Made by a program: the position numbers and the translations under genes
Part shown: piece by piece, positions 25,091 through 34,760 of the stretch
Layout of the letters: each line of letters opens with the position of its first letter
How positions within the stretch are numbered: position 1 is the stretch's first letter
The notes under the pieces: model-generated
What the model saw: the letters and a program-made list of their open reading frames with translations, nothing else
Databases searched by the model: none
What the model was told of the DNA's origin: nothing
Assembly (NCBI GenBank): GCA_964247705.1
Contig: CAXTVQ010000002.1
Coordinates: 1 to 64,000 of the forward strand
Reading direction: 5' to 3'
From: LMUY01 sp964247705
GTDB lineage: Bacteria; Pseudomonadota; Alphaproteobacteria; Acetobacterales; Acetobacteraceae
Length of the DNA stretch: 64,000 bases

Positions 25091-28000
25091 GTGAACTTCT
25101 CCACCCCCTTCATCCTCCGCCCGGTCGGCACCGCCCTGCTCGCCCTCGGCCTGCTGCTGTCCGGCATCGTCGCCTACAGCTTCCTGCCCGTGGCGCCGCT
25201 GCCCTCGGTGGACATCCCGTTCATCGTGGTGTTCGCCGGCCGCCCGGGCGCCGACCCCGAAACCATGGCCACCTCCATCGCCGCCCCGCTCGAGCGCCAC
25301 CTCGGCGAGATCGGCGGCGTCACGGAGCTCACCTCCACCTCGGCCGTCGGCTCCACCGTCATCGTCTGCCAGTTCGACGTCGACCGCGACATCGAGGGCG
25401 CGGCGCACGACGTGCAGGCGGCCATCATCGCCGCCACCGCGGACCTTCCCTCCGACCTGCCGACCCGGCCGTACTACCGCAAGTTCAACCCGGCCGAAGC
25501 GCCGATCCTCAGCATCGCCCTCACCTCCGACACCCTGTCCCCCGGTCAGGTGTACGACGCCGCGGACACCATCCTGGCGCAACGCCTGTCGCAGATCGAC
25601 GGCGTGAGCCAGGTGCAGGTCAACGGCGCCGAGAAACCCGCCGTCCGCGTGCGCCTCAACCCCGGCGCGCTGCGGGCGGCGAGCCTGGCCGGACAGGACG
25701 TCTACACCGCCATCCGCAACGCCAACGTCACCGAAGCCACCGGCAGCTTCGAGGGCCGCGACCGCGCGCAGGATATCGCCGTCAACGGCCAGCTCACGCA
25801 GGCGGACGAGTATGCCGGGCTGGTCATCAAGTCGCAGAACGGCTCGGCCCTGCGCCTGTCGGACGTGGCGAGCGTCGTGGACGGTGTCGCCAACATCCGG
25901 CTCTCGGCCTGGGACGGCCAGCAGCGCGCGATCCTGCTGTATGTCAGCAAGGTCGCGGGGGCGAACGTGATCGACACGGTGAACCGCGTGAAGGCGGAGC
26001 TGCCGCACTTGCTCGCCTGGATGCCGCCGGACATCAAGGCGAAGATCCTGTCGGACCGCACCACCACGATCCGCGCCAGCGTGGACGACGTGGAAGTCAC
26101 GCTGCTGATCTCGATCGCCTTGGTCCTGCTGGTGGTGATGCTGTTCATGCGCCGCCTGGTGCCGATGCTGGCCGCAGCGGTCACGGTGCCGCTGTCCATC
26201 GCCGGCACGCTCGCCGCGATGTGGCAGCTCGGCTACTCGCTCGACAACTTCTCGCTGATGGCGCTGACCATCTCGGTCGGCTTCGTGGTGGACGACGCCA
26301 TCGTCATGATCGAGAACATCTACCGCCGCCGCGAACACGGCGAGCCGGCGATGGAGGCGGCGCTGAAAGGCGCCCGGCAGATCGGCTTCACCGTGCTCTC
26401 GATCTCGATCTCGCTGGTGGCGGTGTTCATCCCGATCACCTTCATGGGCGGCCTGCTCGGCAAGCTGTTCCACGAGTTCGCCATGGTGATGACGGTCGCC
26501 ATCGCCATCTCCGCCGCCGTGTCGCTGACGCTGACGCCCATGATGTGCGCGCGGCTCGCCCACCTCGAGGGCGGCACGCCGCCGCGGTGGTGGGCCCGCC
26601 TGGATGCGTTGCTCGAAAGCGGGTTCGCGGCGCTGCTGCGGTTCTACGCCCGGACGCTCGGCTGGGCGCTCCGCTGGCGGCGACTGATGCTGCTGGTGAC
26701 CCTCGGCTGCGCGGTCGGCACCGTGTTCCTGTACCGCGAGGTGCCGAAGGGCTTCCTGCCGATCGAGGACACCGGGCAGCTCCTGGGCAGCACGCTGGCG
26801 GACCCGTCCGTCTCGTTCTCCGCCATGGAGGCCCGGCAGAAGCGCGTGGTGGACGTCCTGCTGGCAGACCCGGCGGTCAAGGCGGTCGGCTCCAGCGTCG
26901 GGGTGTCCAGCGGGTTCGCCTCGCTCAACCGGGGCCAGTTGAATGTGCAGTTGAAGCCGGTGTCCGAGCGCGGCATCAACAGCGAGGCGGTGATCGCCCG
27001 CCTCCGCCCCAAGCTGCAGGCGATGGCGGACATCCAGACCTTCCTCTACTCCGCCCAGGACCTGCGCGGCGGGGGGCGCAGCGGCGGCAGCCAGTTCCAG
27101 TTCATCCTGCTCGACCCGGACCTGCAGGAACTGCGGCTGTGGACCCAGCGCATGGAAACGGCGCTGCAGCATGTCGGCCACGGCATCACCGACGTCACCA
27201 GCGACCAGGACCGCACCGCGCCGCAATCCAACGTCGTCATCGACCTCGACGCCGCCGCGCGGCTGCAGCTCTCCACCACGGCGATCGACAACGCGCTCAA
27301 CAACGCCTTCGCCCAGCGCCAGATCTCGACCATCTACACCGACCGCAACCAGTACACCGTGATCCTGGAGACCGATCCCAAGCTGCAGACCGATCCCTCG
27401 ATGCTGCAGACGGTGTATGTCGGCGCACCCGGCGCCACGCAGGTGCCGCTCTCGGCCGTGGCGCATTTCGAGATGGGGGTGGCGCCCCTTTCGGTGAAGC
27501 ACCAGGGCCAGTTCCCCTCCAGCTCCGTCAGCTTCAACCTCGCCCCGGGCATGGCGCTGGGCGACGCGACGACGCTGGTGGAGCGAACCGCCGCCGATCT
27601 GCGCATGCCGGACACGGTGAAGACCCAGTTCGCCGGCAACGCGCAGTTCCTGCAGAAATCGCTGGCGAGCGAACCGGCGCTGATCGGGGCGGCGTTCCTC
27701 ACGATCTACATCGTGCTGGGCGTGTTGTACGAGAGCCTGCTGCACCCGCTGACGATCCTGTCCACGCTGCCTTCGGCCGGGCTCGGGGCGCTGCTGGCGA
27801 TCCTGGTGACGGACGGCGAACTGTCGGTGCTGTCGATCATCGGCATCGTGCTGCTGATGGGGATCGTGAAGAAGAACGCCATCATGCTGGTGGATTTCGC
27901 GCTCGAGCAGGAGCGTGAGCACGGCCTGGACCCGGAGCAGGCGATCCACGCCGCCTGCCTGGAGCGCTTCCGCCCGATCACGATGACGACGCTGGCGGCC

Positions 28001-28195
28001 CTGCTGGGCGCGCTCCCGCTGGCCTTCGCGTTCGGCACCGGGTCCGAGTTCCGGGTGCCGCTCGGAGTCTCGATCGTGGGCGGCCTCGTGGTGAGCCAGA
28101 TGCTCACGCTCTACACGACGCCGGTGGTCTACCTGGCGCTGGAACGGCTGGCGCGGGGGCGGCGGACCAAGATCGTGGTGGCCGCCGCGGAGTGA
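25091..28195 (+). CDS. RND inner-membrane efflux pump (MdtC-like)
   Basis: Second proton-driven pump of the operon, 1034 residues, starting at GTG 25091. It has the same 12-segment layout and intact relay motifs: GFVVDDAIVMIENI, and LLMGIVKKNAIMLVDFA near the end. It starts NFSTPFILRPVGTALL. It differs from the first pump enough to be an old paralogue. MdtB/MdtC-type heteromeric pumps export bile salts, novobiocin and similar amphiphiles in E. coli; the substrate here is not known. A long minus-strand open frame across this gene is a GC shadow. Confidence 0.92.
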   Translation: MNFSTPFILRPVGTALLALGLLLSGIVAYSFLPVAPLPSVDIPFIVVFAGRPGADPETMATSIAAPLERHLGEIGGVTELTSTSAVGSTVIVCQFDVDRDIEGAAHDVQAAIIAATADLPSDLPTRPYYRKFNPAEAPILSIALTSDTLSPGQVYDAADTILAQRLSQIDGVSQVQVNGAEKPAVRVRLNPGALRAASLAGQDVYTAIRNANVTEATGSFEGRDRAQDIAVNGQLTQADEYAGLVIKSQNGSALRLSDVASVVDGVANIRLSAWDGQQRAILLYVSKVAGANVIDTVNRVKAELPHLLAWMPPDIKAKILSDRTTTIRASVDDVEVTLLISIALVLLVVMLFMRRLVPMLAAAVTVPLSIAGTLAAMWQLGYSLDNFSLMALTISVGFVVDDAIVMIENIYRRREHGEPAMEAALKGARQIGFTVLSISISLVAVFIPITFMGGLLGKLFHEFAMVMTVAIAISAAVSLTLTPMMCARLAHLEGGTPPRWWARLDALLESGFAALLRFYARTLGWALRWRRLMLLVTLGCAVGTVFLYREVPKGFLPIEDTGQLLGSTLADPSVSFSAMEARQKRVVDVLLADPAVKAVGSSVGVSSGFASLNRGQLNVQLKPVSERGINSEAVIARLRPKLQAMADIQTFLYSAQDLRGGGRSGGSQFQFILLDPDLQELRLWTQRMETALQHVGHGITDVTSDQDRTAPQSNVVIDLDAAARLQLSTTAIDNALNNAFAQRQISTIYTDRNQYTVILETDPKLQTDPSMLQTVYVGAPGATQVPLSAVAHFEMGVAPLSVKHQGQFPSSSVSFNLAPGMALGDATTLVERTAADLRMPDTVKTQFAGNAQFLQKSLASEPALIGAAFLTIYIVLGVLYESLLHPLTILSTLPSAGLGALLAILVTDGELSVLSIIGIVLLMGIVKKNAIMLVDFALEQEREHGLDPEQAIHAACLERFRPITMTTLAALLGALPLAFAFGTGSEFRVPLGVSIVGGLVVSQMLTLYTTPVVYLALERLARGRRTKIVVAAAE

Positions 28196-28233
28196 AGCAA
28201 GGGGCGGGCGCTGCCCACCACCGCACGCACGGT

Positions 28234-29994
28234 TCAATGGCCGCCGAGCGGCCAAAAGAACGCAATCAGCGGTATCCCCGCCAGGATCACCAGCACCGAG
28301 AGCGGCGCCCCGAGCTTCGCGTAGTCCCCGAACCGGTAACCGCCCGGCCCCATCACCAGCGTGTTGCACTGGTGCCCGATCGGCGTCAGGAAATCGCACC
28401 CCGCGCCCAGCGCCACCGCCATCAGGAACGAGTCCGGATTCAGCCCGAGCTTGTTCGCCAGGCTGACCGCGATCGGGCCCATGATCAGCACCGTCGGCGC
28501 GTTGTGCAGGAACGGCGTCACGACCATCGTCAGCACCAGGATCACCCCCAGCGCACCGATCCCGGGCACGCCCTGCACCGCCTGCCCCACCCACCCGGCG
28601 ATCAGGTTGGTGCCGCCCGTGTCCCGCACCGCGTGGCTGATCGGGATCAGCGCGCCGAGCAGGATCAGCACGTGCCACTCCACCGCGGCATAGGCTTCGT
28701 GCATCGTCATCGCCCGCAGCAGCAGCAGCACCACGGCCGCCGTGAAGAACGCGGCCGTCACCGGCACGATATGCACGGCGACCGACACCATGGCTGCCGC
28801 GAGCACGACGACCGGCACCAGGCTGCGCTGGCTGCGCCCCAGCATGATCGTGCGCTCTGCCAGCGGCAGCACATGCAGCTCCCCCATGATGTCCGGCAGC
28901 TTGGGCGAGGCGCTGCGCAGCACGAGCACGTCGCCGGCGCGCAGCCGCACGCTGGCCAGCCGCTGGGCGATCCGCTGGCCGCTGCGGCTCAATGCCAGCA
29001 CGCCCAGGGAGAAGCGTTCCTCCAGTTGCGCGTTGGCCAGGGTGTCGCCGAGCAGGGGGCTGTCCGCCGTGATCACGCCCTCCACCACGGCCGCCCGCCC
29101 CTCCCCGCCGCCGGCCAGCGCCAGCCGGGCGCGGCTGACCAGGCGCTCCAGCGCCTCCGGCTCGCCCCGCAGCAGCAGCAGATCGTCCTCCCGCAGGATC
29201 GAACCCGGCGTGGGCAGATACCGGCGGTAGCGCTCGCGGATGATCAGCGCGACCTGGGTGTCACCCTCCGCCATGCGCTCCACCTCGGCGACCGTCCGGC
29301 CGGTGGCGAGCGAGCCGGGCGCCACCCTCACCTCGGCCGTGTAGTCCTCGAGGTTGAACGCCATGTCGGGCGCGCTGATGCCCTGCCGGCCCCCCGGCAG
29401 CAGCCGCCAGCCGAAGGTCAGGAACACGAACCCGATCGCGGCGATGCAAAGCCCGACCGGGGTGAAGTCGAACATGCCGAACGGCTTGCCCATCGTGTCC
29501 ATCCGCACCTTGGACACCAGGATGTTGGGCGAGGTCCCGACCAGCGTCACGATGCCGCCGATCATCGACGCGAACGCCATCGGCATCAGCAGCGAGGATG
29601 TCGACGTCTTGGTGCGCCGCGCCAGTTGGATCGCGACCGGCATGAAGATGGCGAGCGCCCCCACGTTCTTCGTCACCATCGAGAGCAGCAGCGTGCCGCC
29701 GACCAATGCCGGGACCTGCACGGCCGTGGTGCGCAGATGCCGCGTGATCGGCCGCATCACCGACTCCACCACACCGGACCGGGCGATGGCCGCACTGATC
29801 ACCAGGGCCGCCGCGATGATGATCACCACGTCGTCCGAGAAGCCGTCGAACGCCTTCTCCGCTGGCACGATGCCGATCACGACCCCCACCGCCAGCGCCG
29901 CCAGCGCAATCAGGTCATACGGCAGCCGGCCCCAGACGAACGCCAGGATCGTGCAACCCACGAGGGCGAAGGCGAGCGCTTGGTGCAGCGTCAT
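28234..29994 (-). CDS. SLC13/DASS-type permease with TrkA-C domains
   Basis: Inner-membrane anion symporter of 586 residues. N-terminal and C-terminal membrane halves flank a cytoplasmic insert (about 205-390) with two RCK_C/TrkA-C-like domains, seen in LLLLRGEPEALERLV and DVLVLRSASPKL. The family signature around GTSPNILVS and the C-terminal TPIGHQCNTLVMGPGGY support it. Members move sulfate, citrate or dicarboxylates. AGGG lies 7 bases before the ATG. It converges with the RND operon and diverges from the receiver gene. Confidence 0.88.
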   Translation of the reverse strand: MTLHQALAFALVGCTILAFVWGRLPYDLIALAALAVGVVIGIVPAEKAFDGFSDDVVIIIAAALVISAAIARSGVVESVMRPITRHLRTTAVQVPALVGGTLLLSMVTKNVGALAIFMPVAIQLARRTKTSTSSLLMPMAFASMIGGIVTLVGTSPNILVSKVRMDTMGKPFGMFDFTPVGLCIAAIGFVFLTFGWRLLPGGRQGISAPDMAFNLEDYTAEVRVAPGSLATGRTVAEVERMAEGDTQVALIIRERYRRYLPTPGSILREDDLLLLRGEPEALERLVSRARLALAGGGEGRAAVVEGVITADSPLLGDTLANAQLEERFSLGVLALSRSGQRIAQRLASVRLRAGDVLVLRSASPKLPDIMGELHVLPLAERTIMLGRSQRSLVPVVVLAAAMVSVAVHIVPVTAAFFTAAVVLLLLRAMTMHEAYAAVEWHVLILLGALIPISHAVRDTGGTNLIAGWVGQAVQGVPGIGALGVILVLTMVVTPFLHNAPTVLIMGPIAVSLANKLGLNPDSFLMAVALGAGCDFLTPIGHQCNTLVMGPGGYRFGDYAKLGAPLSVLVILAGIPLIAFFWPLGGH

Positions 29995-30143
29995 GGCTGG
30001 CCCTGTCCTGTCTGCGAAGGGAAATGAGGAACCTTTAGGTGCATGTCACAGTTGCCACACCGCGCCATCCTGCATCGGATCGCGGCCCCGTTCCAACACG
30101 GCCCGATACGGGCTAACCCGCACGGCCCGGAAAGGAGACCAAC

Positions 30144-30524
30144 TTGGCACGCATACTGCTCGTCGAAGACCACGAGGAAATCTGGGACTTCCTCACCCGC
30201 CGGCTGAAGCGGCGCGGCCACGACGTCCTTCTCGCCACCGATGGGCAGGAGGGCGTGGACAAGGCCCGGGCGGAGATCCCGGACATCGTGCTGCTGGACA
30301 TGAACCTGCCGGTGATGGACGGCTGGACCGCGGCCGGATTGCTGAAGTCCGGGGAGACGACGAAAGCGGTGCCGATCATCGCACTGACGGCCCACGCCAT
30401 GTCCGGCGACCGCGAGAAGGCGATCGCCGCCGGGTGCGACGACTACCACGCCAAACCGGTCGATTTCTCCCGCCTGCTGGGCCAGATCGACGCCCTGGTC
30501 GGCCGCGTGCCGGCCGGCGGCTAA
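30144..30524 (+). CDS. Single-domain response regulator (CheY/DivK-like)
   Basis: Stand-alone receiver of 126 residues with no output domain. The acidic pair E8/D9, phospho-acceptor D52 (in LLDMNLPVMDGW), T82 and K104 are all present, so phosphorylation should be possible. It starts at TTG 30144 with a perfect AAAGGAG 6 bases upstream. Such receivers act as phosphorelay shuttles or by protein contact. The hybrid kinase at 31731 is on the same strand 1.2 kb away and is a plausible partner, but this is inference. Confidence 0.9.
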   Translation: MARILLVEDHEEIWDFLTRRLKRRGHDVLLATDGQEGVDKARAEIPDIVLLDMNLPVMDGWTAAGLLKSGETTKAVPIIALTAHAMSGDREKAIAAGCDDYHAKPVDFSRLLGQIDALVGRVPAGG

Positions 30525-30527
30525 GGC

Positions 30528-31076
30528 TTGGCAGCCCGCGATCAACCACCGGGCTTGACGGACCCAACCGCTCTCCTGGACCCGGCGCCGCGCGCCCGGG
30601 TGGTCCAAGGCCGGCGGGACCGGGTTCTGGCCGACGGGCCGCAGATGGTCGCCGACAGCTTGGCCAGCAAGGTGCTGCACGGCTGGTTGCAGAACCGGCA
30701 CCAGACGCTGTTCCCGCTGACGGTCAACCTCCGCTCGCTACGGCCTGAACAGGGCGAGGTGCTGGCGCAATGGCTGGCGGTGGCGGCGCTGGCGACGCAC
30801 GGGATGGGAGGGAGCGCGCGGGAGTGGCTGGCGTCGGTTGGAGCGGACGCGCCGGTGCTCGCCGGGTTCGACGTGGCCTTGGCCAGCCCGCCGCCGCTGC
30901 ACGCGGCGCTGGCCAGCGTCGCGCATGCCGGCCTGGCCGCCTACGCCTATGTCGCCGCACTGATCGCCACCGACCCGCGGGACCCGGCGACGCAGCCGTT
31001 CCTGGACTACGTTGCCGCCCGGCTCGCCTTGCCCACCACGGTCGTGCGCAGCGCAGTGCGGCGATACCGGCGGTAG
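30528..31076 (+). CDS. Small protein with weak TerB/DUF533-like C-terminus
   Basis: Protein of about 182 residues, rich in Ala and Leu, with no signal peptide. The end (FLDYVAARLALP...RRYRR) resembles the last helices of TerB-like DUF533 proteins, but I see none of the acidic metal-site residues expected in TerB. It follows the receiver gene after 3 bases, so the two are probably cotranscribed. The start is uncertain: TTG 30528, TTG 30555 or later codons are possible. Function unknown. Confidence 0.6.
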   Translation: MAARDQPPGLTDPTALLDPAPRARVVQGRRDRVLADGPQMVADSLASKVLHGWLQNRHQTLFPLTVNLRSLRPEQGEVLAQWLAVAALATHGMGGSAREWLASVGADAPVLAGFDVALASPPPLHAALASVAHAGLAAYAYVAALIATDPRDPATQPFLDYVAARLALPTTVVRSAVRRYRR

Positions 31077-31096
31077 GTCTCCGAAGCCCCGCAGGA

Positions 31097-31149
31097 CGGA
31101 CATCGTCCGCCTCTCGCCCGTGTCGCGGACGTAGCGGGACGTGTCCGCG
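31097..31149. terminator. Hairpins between convergent genes
   Basis: Two small inverted repeats: CGGAC-ATC-GTCCG (31097-31109) and CGCGGAC (31124-31130) with GTCCGCG (31143-31149). They sit between the convergent TerB-like and CBS genes, so bidirectional termination is plausible. No T tract is present. The first resembles the hairpin at 2461. Confidence 0.4.
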
Positions 31150-31178
31150 TGACGCCGAAGCCGGATATCTCCCGCGGC

Positions 31179-31601
31179 TCACTCCGCCTCCGTCAACTGC
31201 AGCAGCGCCGCCTGCAGTGCCGCATTGTCCACCAACAACCGCCTGGATAGGTCGGCCAGCGTGATCCACCCCACCACGACGTCCGCCGCATCGCACACCG
31301 GCATGCGGCGGATGTGGTTGGTGGCCATCCGGTCCATCGCCGCCTGCACGGCTTCGGCCTCGTTGCAGGCGATCACCGGGTGGGACAGCACGGCCCGCAC
31401 CGGGGTCGCCGCCGGGTCCAGCCCACGCGCCACGACGCGGTAGAGGATGTCACGGTCGGTCACGATGCCGTCCAGCCGCCCGGCATTGCCGATCGGCAAC
31501 GCGCCCACGTCCAGCTCGCCCATCAGCTCGGCCGCTTGCTGGACGGTGGCGGCGCCGCTGAGGAACTCGACATCGCGGCTCATGACGTCGGAGACGATCA
31601 T
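31179..31601 (-). CDS. Tandem CBS-domain protein
   Basis: Cytoplasmic protein of 140 residues made of two CBS motifs, MSRDVEFLSGAATVQQAAELM...GIVTDRDI and LSHPVIACNEAEAVQAAMDRM...IRRMPV. Paired CBS domains form a Bateman module that binds adenosine nucleotides. The lack of an effector domain is typical of stand-alone stress-linked CBS proteins. I chose ATG 31601 because AAGG lies 7 bases upstream; ATG 31607 would leave only one base between them. It is divergent from the hybrid kinase. Confidence 0.85.
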   Translation of the reverse strand: MIVSDVMSRDVEFLSGAATVQQAAELMGELDVGALPIGNAGRLDGIVTDRDILYRVVARGLDPAATPVRAVLSHPVIACNEAEAVQAAMDRMATNHIRRMPVCDAADVVVGWITLADLSRRLLVDNAALQAALLQLTEAE

Positions 31602-31730
31602 CGGCATACCTTGGGAGTGACTACGCCGGCATGGAGCATCTGCCGGGCGTTTCGGCAACAACCGGGCGGGTCCGGCTGACCCTTCGCCGCTTTCGCGCGT
31701 TCCATCACCGCCTGCTTCCTAGGAACCTCG

Positions 31731-34622
31731 ATGTCCGAAGCCCAGCCAGCGTCTTCCTCCACCCCGAAGCGGCGCCTGCTGGCCGGCCGGGAGCTGCCCC
31801 TGGCTCTTGTCCTGCTGCTGCTCTGCGTCGCGGCGATCGGGGCGGGGCGAACGATCGAAGCGCGGCGGGATGCGGCCGATGCACGCGATGGCCGGGTGGT
31901 GATCAACGCCGAACGCCTGCTCTCCGCGCTGAAGGATGTGGAGACGGGGCAGCGTGGCTTCCTGCTGACCGGCGACCCGCAATACCTGGAGCCTTACGCC
32001 GCCGGCATTCCGCGTGTCCGTGCGGCGCTGGCGATCCTCTCCGGGCTGCAGGTGCCGCTCGACGGGCTGCCGGCGACGGTGGAAGCCCGCATCGGAACCG
32101 CCGAGGAAGGGATCGCGCTCCGTCGCACCCAGGGATTGGACCGTGCCGTCCAGGGCGTATCGACGGGCCACGGCAAGGAGCTGATGGATACCGCCCGGGC
32201 CAAGATCGCAGCCTTGCAGGCCAGCGCAGCCGACCGCACCACGCGCCGTGGCCGCCAGCACCTCGCGGATTGGTGCTACGCCCTGGGGGCCGCCGCCCTG
32301 GCCGGCGCGATCGCCGCCGTCGCCTGCTATGCGACGCGCCGCCGCCGGGAAAGCCGCGCTGCCAACACGCTGCTGCAAGACGTGCTGGAGAACGCTCCCG
32401 TGGGCCTCGGCCTGCTCGACAACTCGTTGCGTATCCGCCACATGAACCGCTCCCTGGCGGCGATGAGCAGCCGCGCCCTCCGCGCCGAGGTGGGCGCCAG
32501 CCTGTGGGACGCGATGCCGGAATGGCACGAGATCTTCGCCGGCAAGCTGCAACGCATGCTGGCCGGCGGGCGGCCGATCCCGAATACCGAGGTGAACGCC
32601 GAGGACCCCGCCCGGCCCGATCACGCCCGCCAGTATCTGGTCAGCTTCTACCCGGTCGGCGGCGCGGACCGCCGCAGCAGCGACACCGGCGCCGGCATGG
32701 TGGTGACCGACGTCACCATCCGCAACCGTCTGGAGCGGCGCCTGCGGGAGAGCGAGGAGCGGTTCCGCACGCTGACCGAGAGCAGTGCCGCCATCATCTG
32801 GACGACCACGCCGCACGGCGACTTCGCCGTCGAGCAACCTCAGTGGACGACGTTCACCGGGCAAGGCCCCGAGGCGGCCCACGGCACCGGGTGGCTCGAT
32901 GCGGTTCACCCCGACGACCGCGAGCAGACCACGCACGCCTGGTCGCGCGCCCTGGAAGGCAGCGGCGCCTATCAGGTCGAGCACCGCCTGCGCCGGGCCG
33001 ACGGCGCGTGGCGCCACATGGCCGTGCACGGTGTGGCGGTGAAGGACGAGGACGGGCAGGTCCGCGAGTGGGTGGGCAGCCACACCGACATCACGGAGCG
33101 CCGCCTGGCCGAGGAAGCACTGGCGGCGGCGCGCGACGCGGCGGAGGCGGCGAACCGGGCCAAAAGCATCTTCCTGGCCAATATGAGCCACGAACTGCGC
33201 ACGCCGCTCTCGGCCGTGATCGGCTACAGCGAGATGCTCGAGGAGGAGATGGAGGACCTCGGCGAACCCCACTTGATCGCCGACCTGAAAAAGATCGAGA
33301 GCAACGCGCGCCACCTGCTCAGCCTGATCAACGACGTCCTCGACCTGTCCAAGATCGAAGCCAACCGCATGACCAGCTACGCCGAGGATTTCGACGTGGC
33401 GACGATCGCGCAGGAAGCCGTGGCCACGGTCGACTCCCTGGTCCAGCGCAAGGCCAATACGCTCCAGCTCGACCTGGCTGACGGGCTGGGAACGATGCAC
33501 AGCGACGTGGTCAAGCTGCGCCAGTGCCTGTTCAACCTGATCAGCAACGCCGCCAAGTTCACCGAGGGCGGGCGCATCACCCTCAGGGTCACGCGCGAGC
33601 ACGACTGGCTGGTGTTCGCCATAGCCGACACCGGGATCGGGATGTCCGAGGAGCAGCTCGGCCGGCTGTTCCAGCGCTTCAGCCAGGCGGACGACAGCAC
33701 CACGCGCAATTTCGGCGGCACCGGGCTCGGCCTGGCGCTGACCCGCGCGTTCTGCAGCCTGCTGGGCGGCGAGGTGCTGGTGGCCAGCAAGCTGGGGGAA
33801 GGCACGACCTTCACCATCCGCCTGCCCGCAGTGATGCCGGAGCAAGCGCCGGAGGAGGCGCGCACCGGCGCGGACGCGGCCAGCCATGACGACGGTCGCA
33901 ACCTCGTGCTGGTGATCGACGACGACCCGGCGCAGCGCGACCTGCTGACGCGGTTCCTCACCCGGGAAGGCTTCGGGGTCGCCACGGCGGCCGATGGACG
34001 CGCCGGGCTGGCGATGGCGCGCTCGCTGCGGCCGCGTGCGATCCTGCTGGACGTGATGATGCCGCAGATGGACGGCTGGTCGGTGCTGACCGCGATCAAG
34101 GCCGACCCGGACCTGGCCCCCACGCCCGTGATCATGGCGAGCTTCGTGAACGAGCCGGCGCTGGCCAACGCGCTGGGTGCGGACGACTACGTGCTGAAAC
34201 CCGTCGAGTGGGAGCAGCTCAAGGCCGTGATGAACCGGTTCTGCGCGCACGAGGGCGCAGTGCTTGTGGTGGACGACGACCCGGACGCCCGCGCCCGCCT
34301 GCGCACCGTACTCGAACGCAACGACTGGATGGTGCGCGAGGCCGCCAACGGCAAGGAGGCGCTGGCGGCAGTGGCCGCGGCAACCCCGCTGGTGATCCTG
34401 CTGGACCTGACGATGCCGGTGATGGACGGGTTCTCCTTCCTCGAGACCTTGCGCGAGCAACCCGGCGGCCAGGACGTCCCCGTGATCGTGCTCAGCGCAC
34501 GCGACCTCAGCCAGAGCGACCGCCAGCGGCTGCAAACCGCCGACCGGGTGCTGCGCAAGGGCGACGTGGACCTGCGCTCCCTCCCGGGGCAACTGGCGGA
34601 ACTGCGCAGCGGTCACCGTTGA
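31731..34622 (+). CDS. CHASE3 hybrid sensor histidine kinase with two receivers
   Basis: Membrane sensor of 963 residues. In order: a membrane segment (about 21-39), a CHASE3 periplasmic sensor (about 44-178, with ERLLSALKDVETGQRGFLLTG), a second membrane segment (about 180-200), a PAS domain (about 210-335), a PAS/PAC domain (about 340-460), HisKA with H487 in NMSHELRTPLSAV, HATPase with N, G1 and G2 boxes (NLISNAAKF, DTGIGM, GGTGLGL), then two receivers with phospho-acceptors D774 and D892. All catalytic residues look intact. There is no Hpt or DNA-binding domain, so output needs a separate partner. Confidence 0.93.
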   Translation: MSEAQPASSSTPKRRLLAGRELPLALVLLLLCVAAIGAGRTIEARRDAADARDGRVVINAERLLSALKDVETGQRGFLLTGDPQYLEPYAAGIPRVRAALAILSGLQVPLDGLPATVEARIGTAEEGIALRRTQGLDRAVQGVSTGHGKELMDTARAKIAALQASAADRTTRRGRQHLADWCYALGAAALAGAIAAVACYATRRRRESRAANTLLQDVLENAPVGLGLLDNSLRIRHMNRSLAAMSSRALRAEVGASLWDAMPEWHEIFAGKLQRMLAGGRPIPNTEVNAEDPARPDHARQYLVSFYPVGGADRRSSDTGAGMVVTDVTIRNRLERRLRESEERFRTLTESSAAIIWTTTPHGDFAVEQPQWTTFTGQGPEAAHGTGWLDAVHPDDREQTTHAWSRALEGSGAYQVEHRLRRADGAWRHMAVHGVAVKDEDGQVREWVGSHTDITERRLAEEALAAARDAAEAANRAKSIFLANMSHELRTPLSAVIGYSEMLEEEMEDLGEPHLIADLKKIESNARHLLSLINDVLDLSKIEANRMTSYAEDFDVATIAQEAVATVDSLVQRKANTLQLDLADGLGTMHSDVVKLRQCLFNLISNAAKFTEGGRITLRVTREHDWLVFAIADTGIGMSEEQLGRLFQRFSQADDSTTRNFGGTGLGLALTRAFCSLLGGEVLVASKLGEGTTFTIRLPAVMPEQAPEEARTGADAASHDDGRNLVLVIDDDPAQRDLLTRFLTREGFGVATAADGRAGLAMARSLRPRAILLDVMMPQMDGWSVLTAIKADPDLAPTPVIMASFVNEPALANALGADDYVLKPVEWEQLKAVMNRFCAHEGAVLVVDDDPDARARLRTVLERNDWMVREAANGKEALAAVAAATPLVILLDLTMPVMDGFSFLETLREQPGGQDVPVIVLSARDLSQSDRQRLQTADRVLRKGDVDLRSLPGQLAELRSGHR

Positions 34623-34640
34623 GAAAGCAAAGCAAGTCCC

Positions 34641-34731
34641 GCTCCCCTTGAGGGAGGGGCTAGGGGAGGGGTAGCCACTGGCACGGGATCGGACGCAAGG
34701 CGCCCTTCCCCCCAACCCGAGGAAAGCGGGG
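34641..34731. repeat. Palindromic repeat between kinase and tartrate dehydratase genes
   Basis: Begins GCTCCCCTTGAGGGAGGGGC (34641-34660) and continues TAGGGGAGGGGTAGCC, matching 25008-25034 closely. A weaker C-rich then G-rich arm ends near 34731. It is the clearest second copy of this repeat family. Confidence 0.65.
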
Positions 34732-34760
34732 CTGACTGCCTGAGCTGAGAGGAGGAACCC

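Noticed and set aside
25016..28678. 1220-residue open frame on the minus strand across the RND pump
   Set aside because: It mirrors a well-supported RND gene, is Arg/His/Gln/Gly-rich without motifs, and is a usual by-product of high third-position GC. The same applies to the 1373-residue minus-strand frame at 31719-35840.
31731..34622. Frameshift splitting the hybrid kinase
   Set aside because: All domains from CHASE3 to the second receiver are in one frame with intact catalytic residues.
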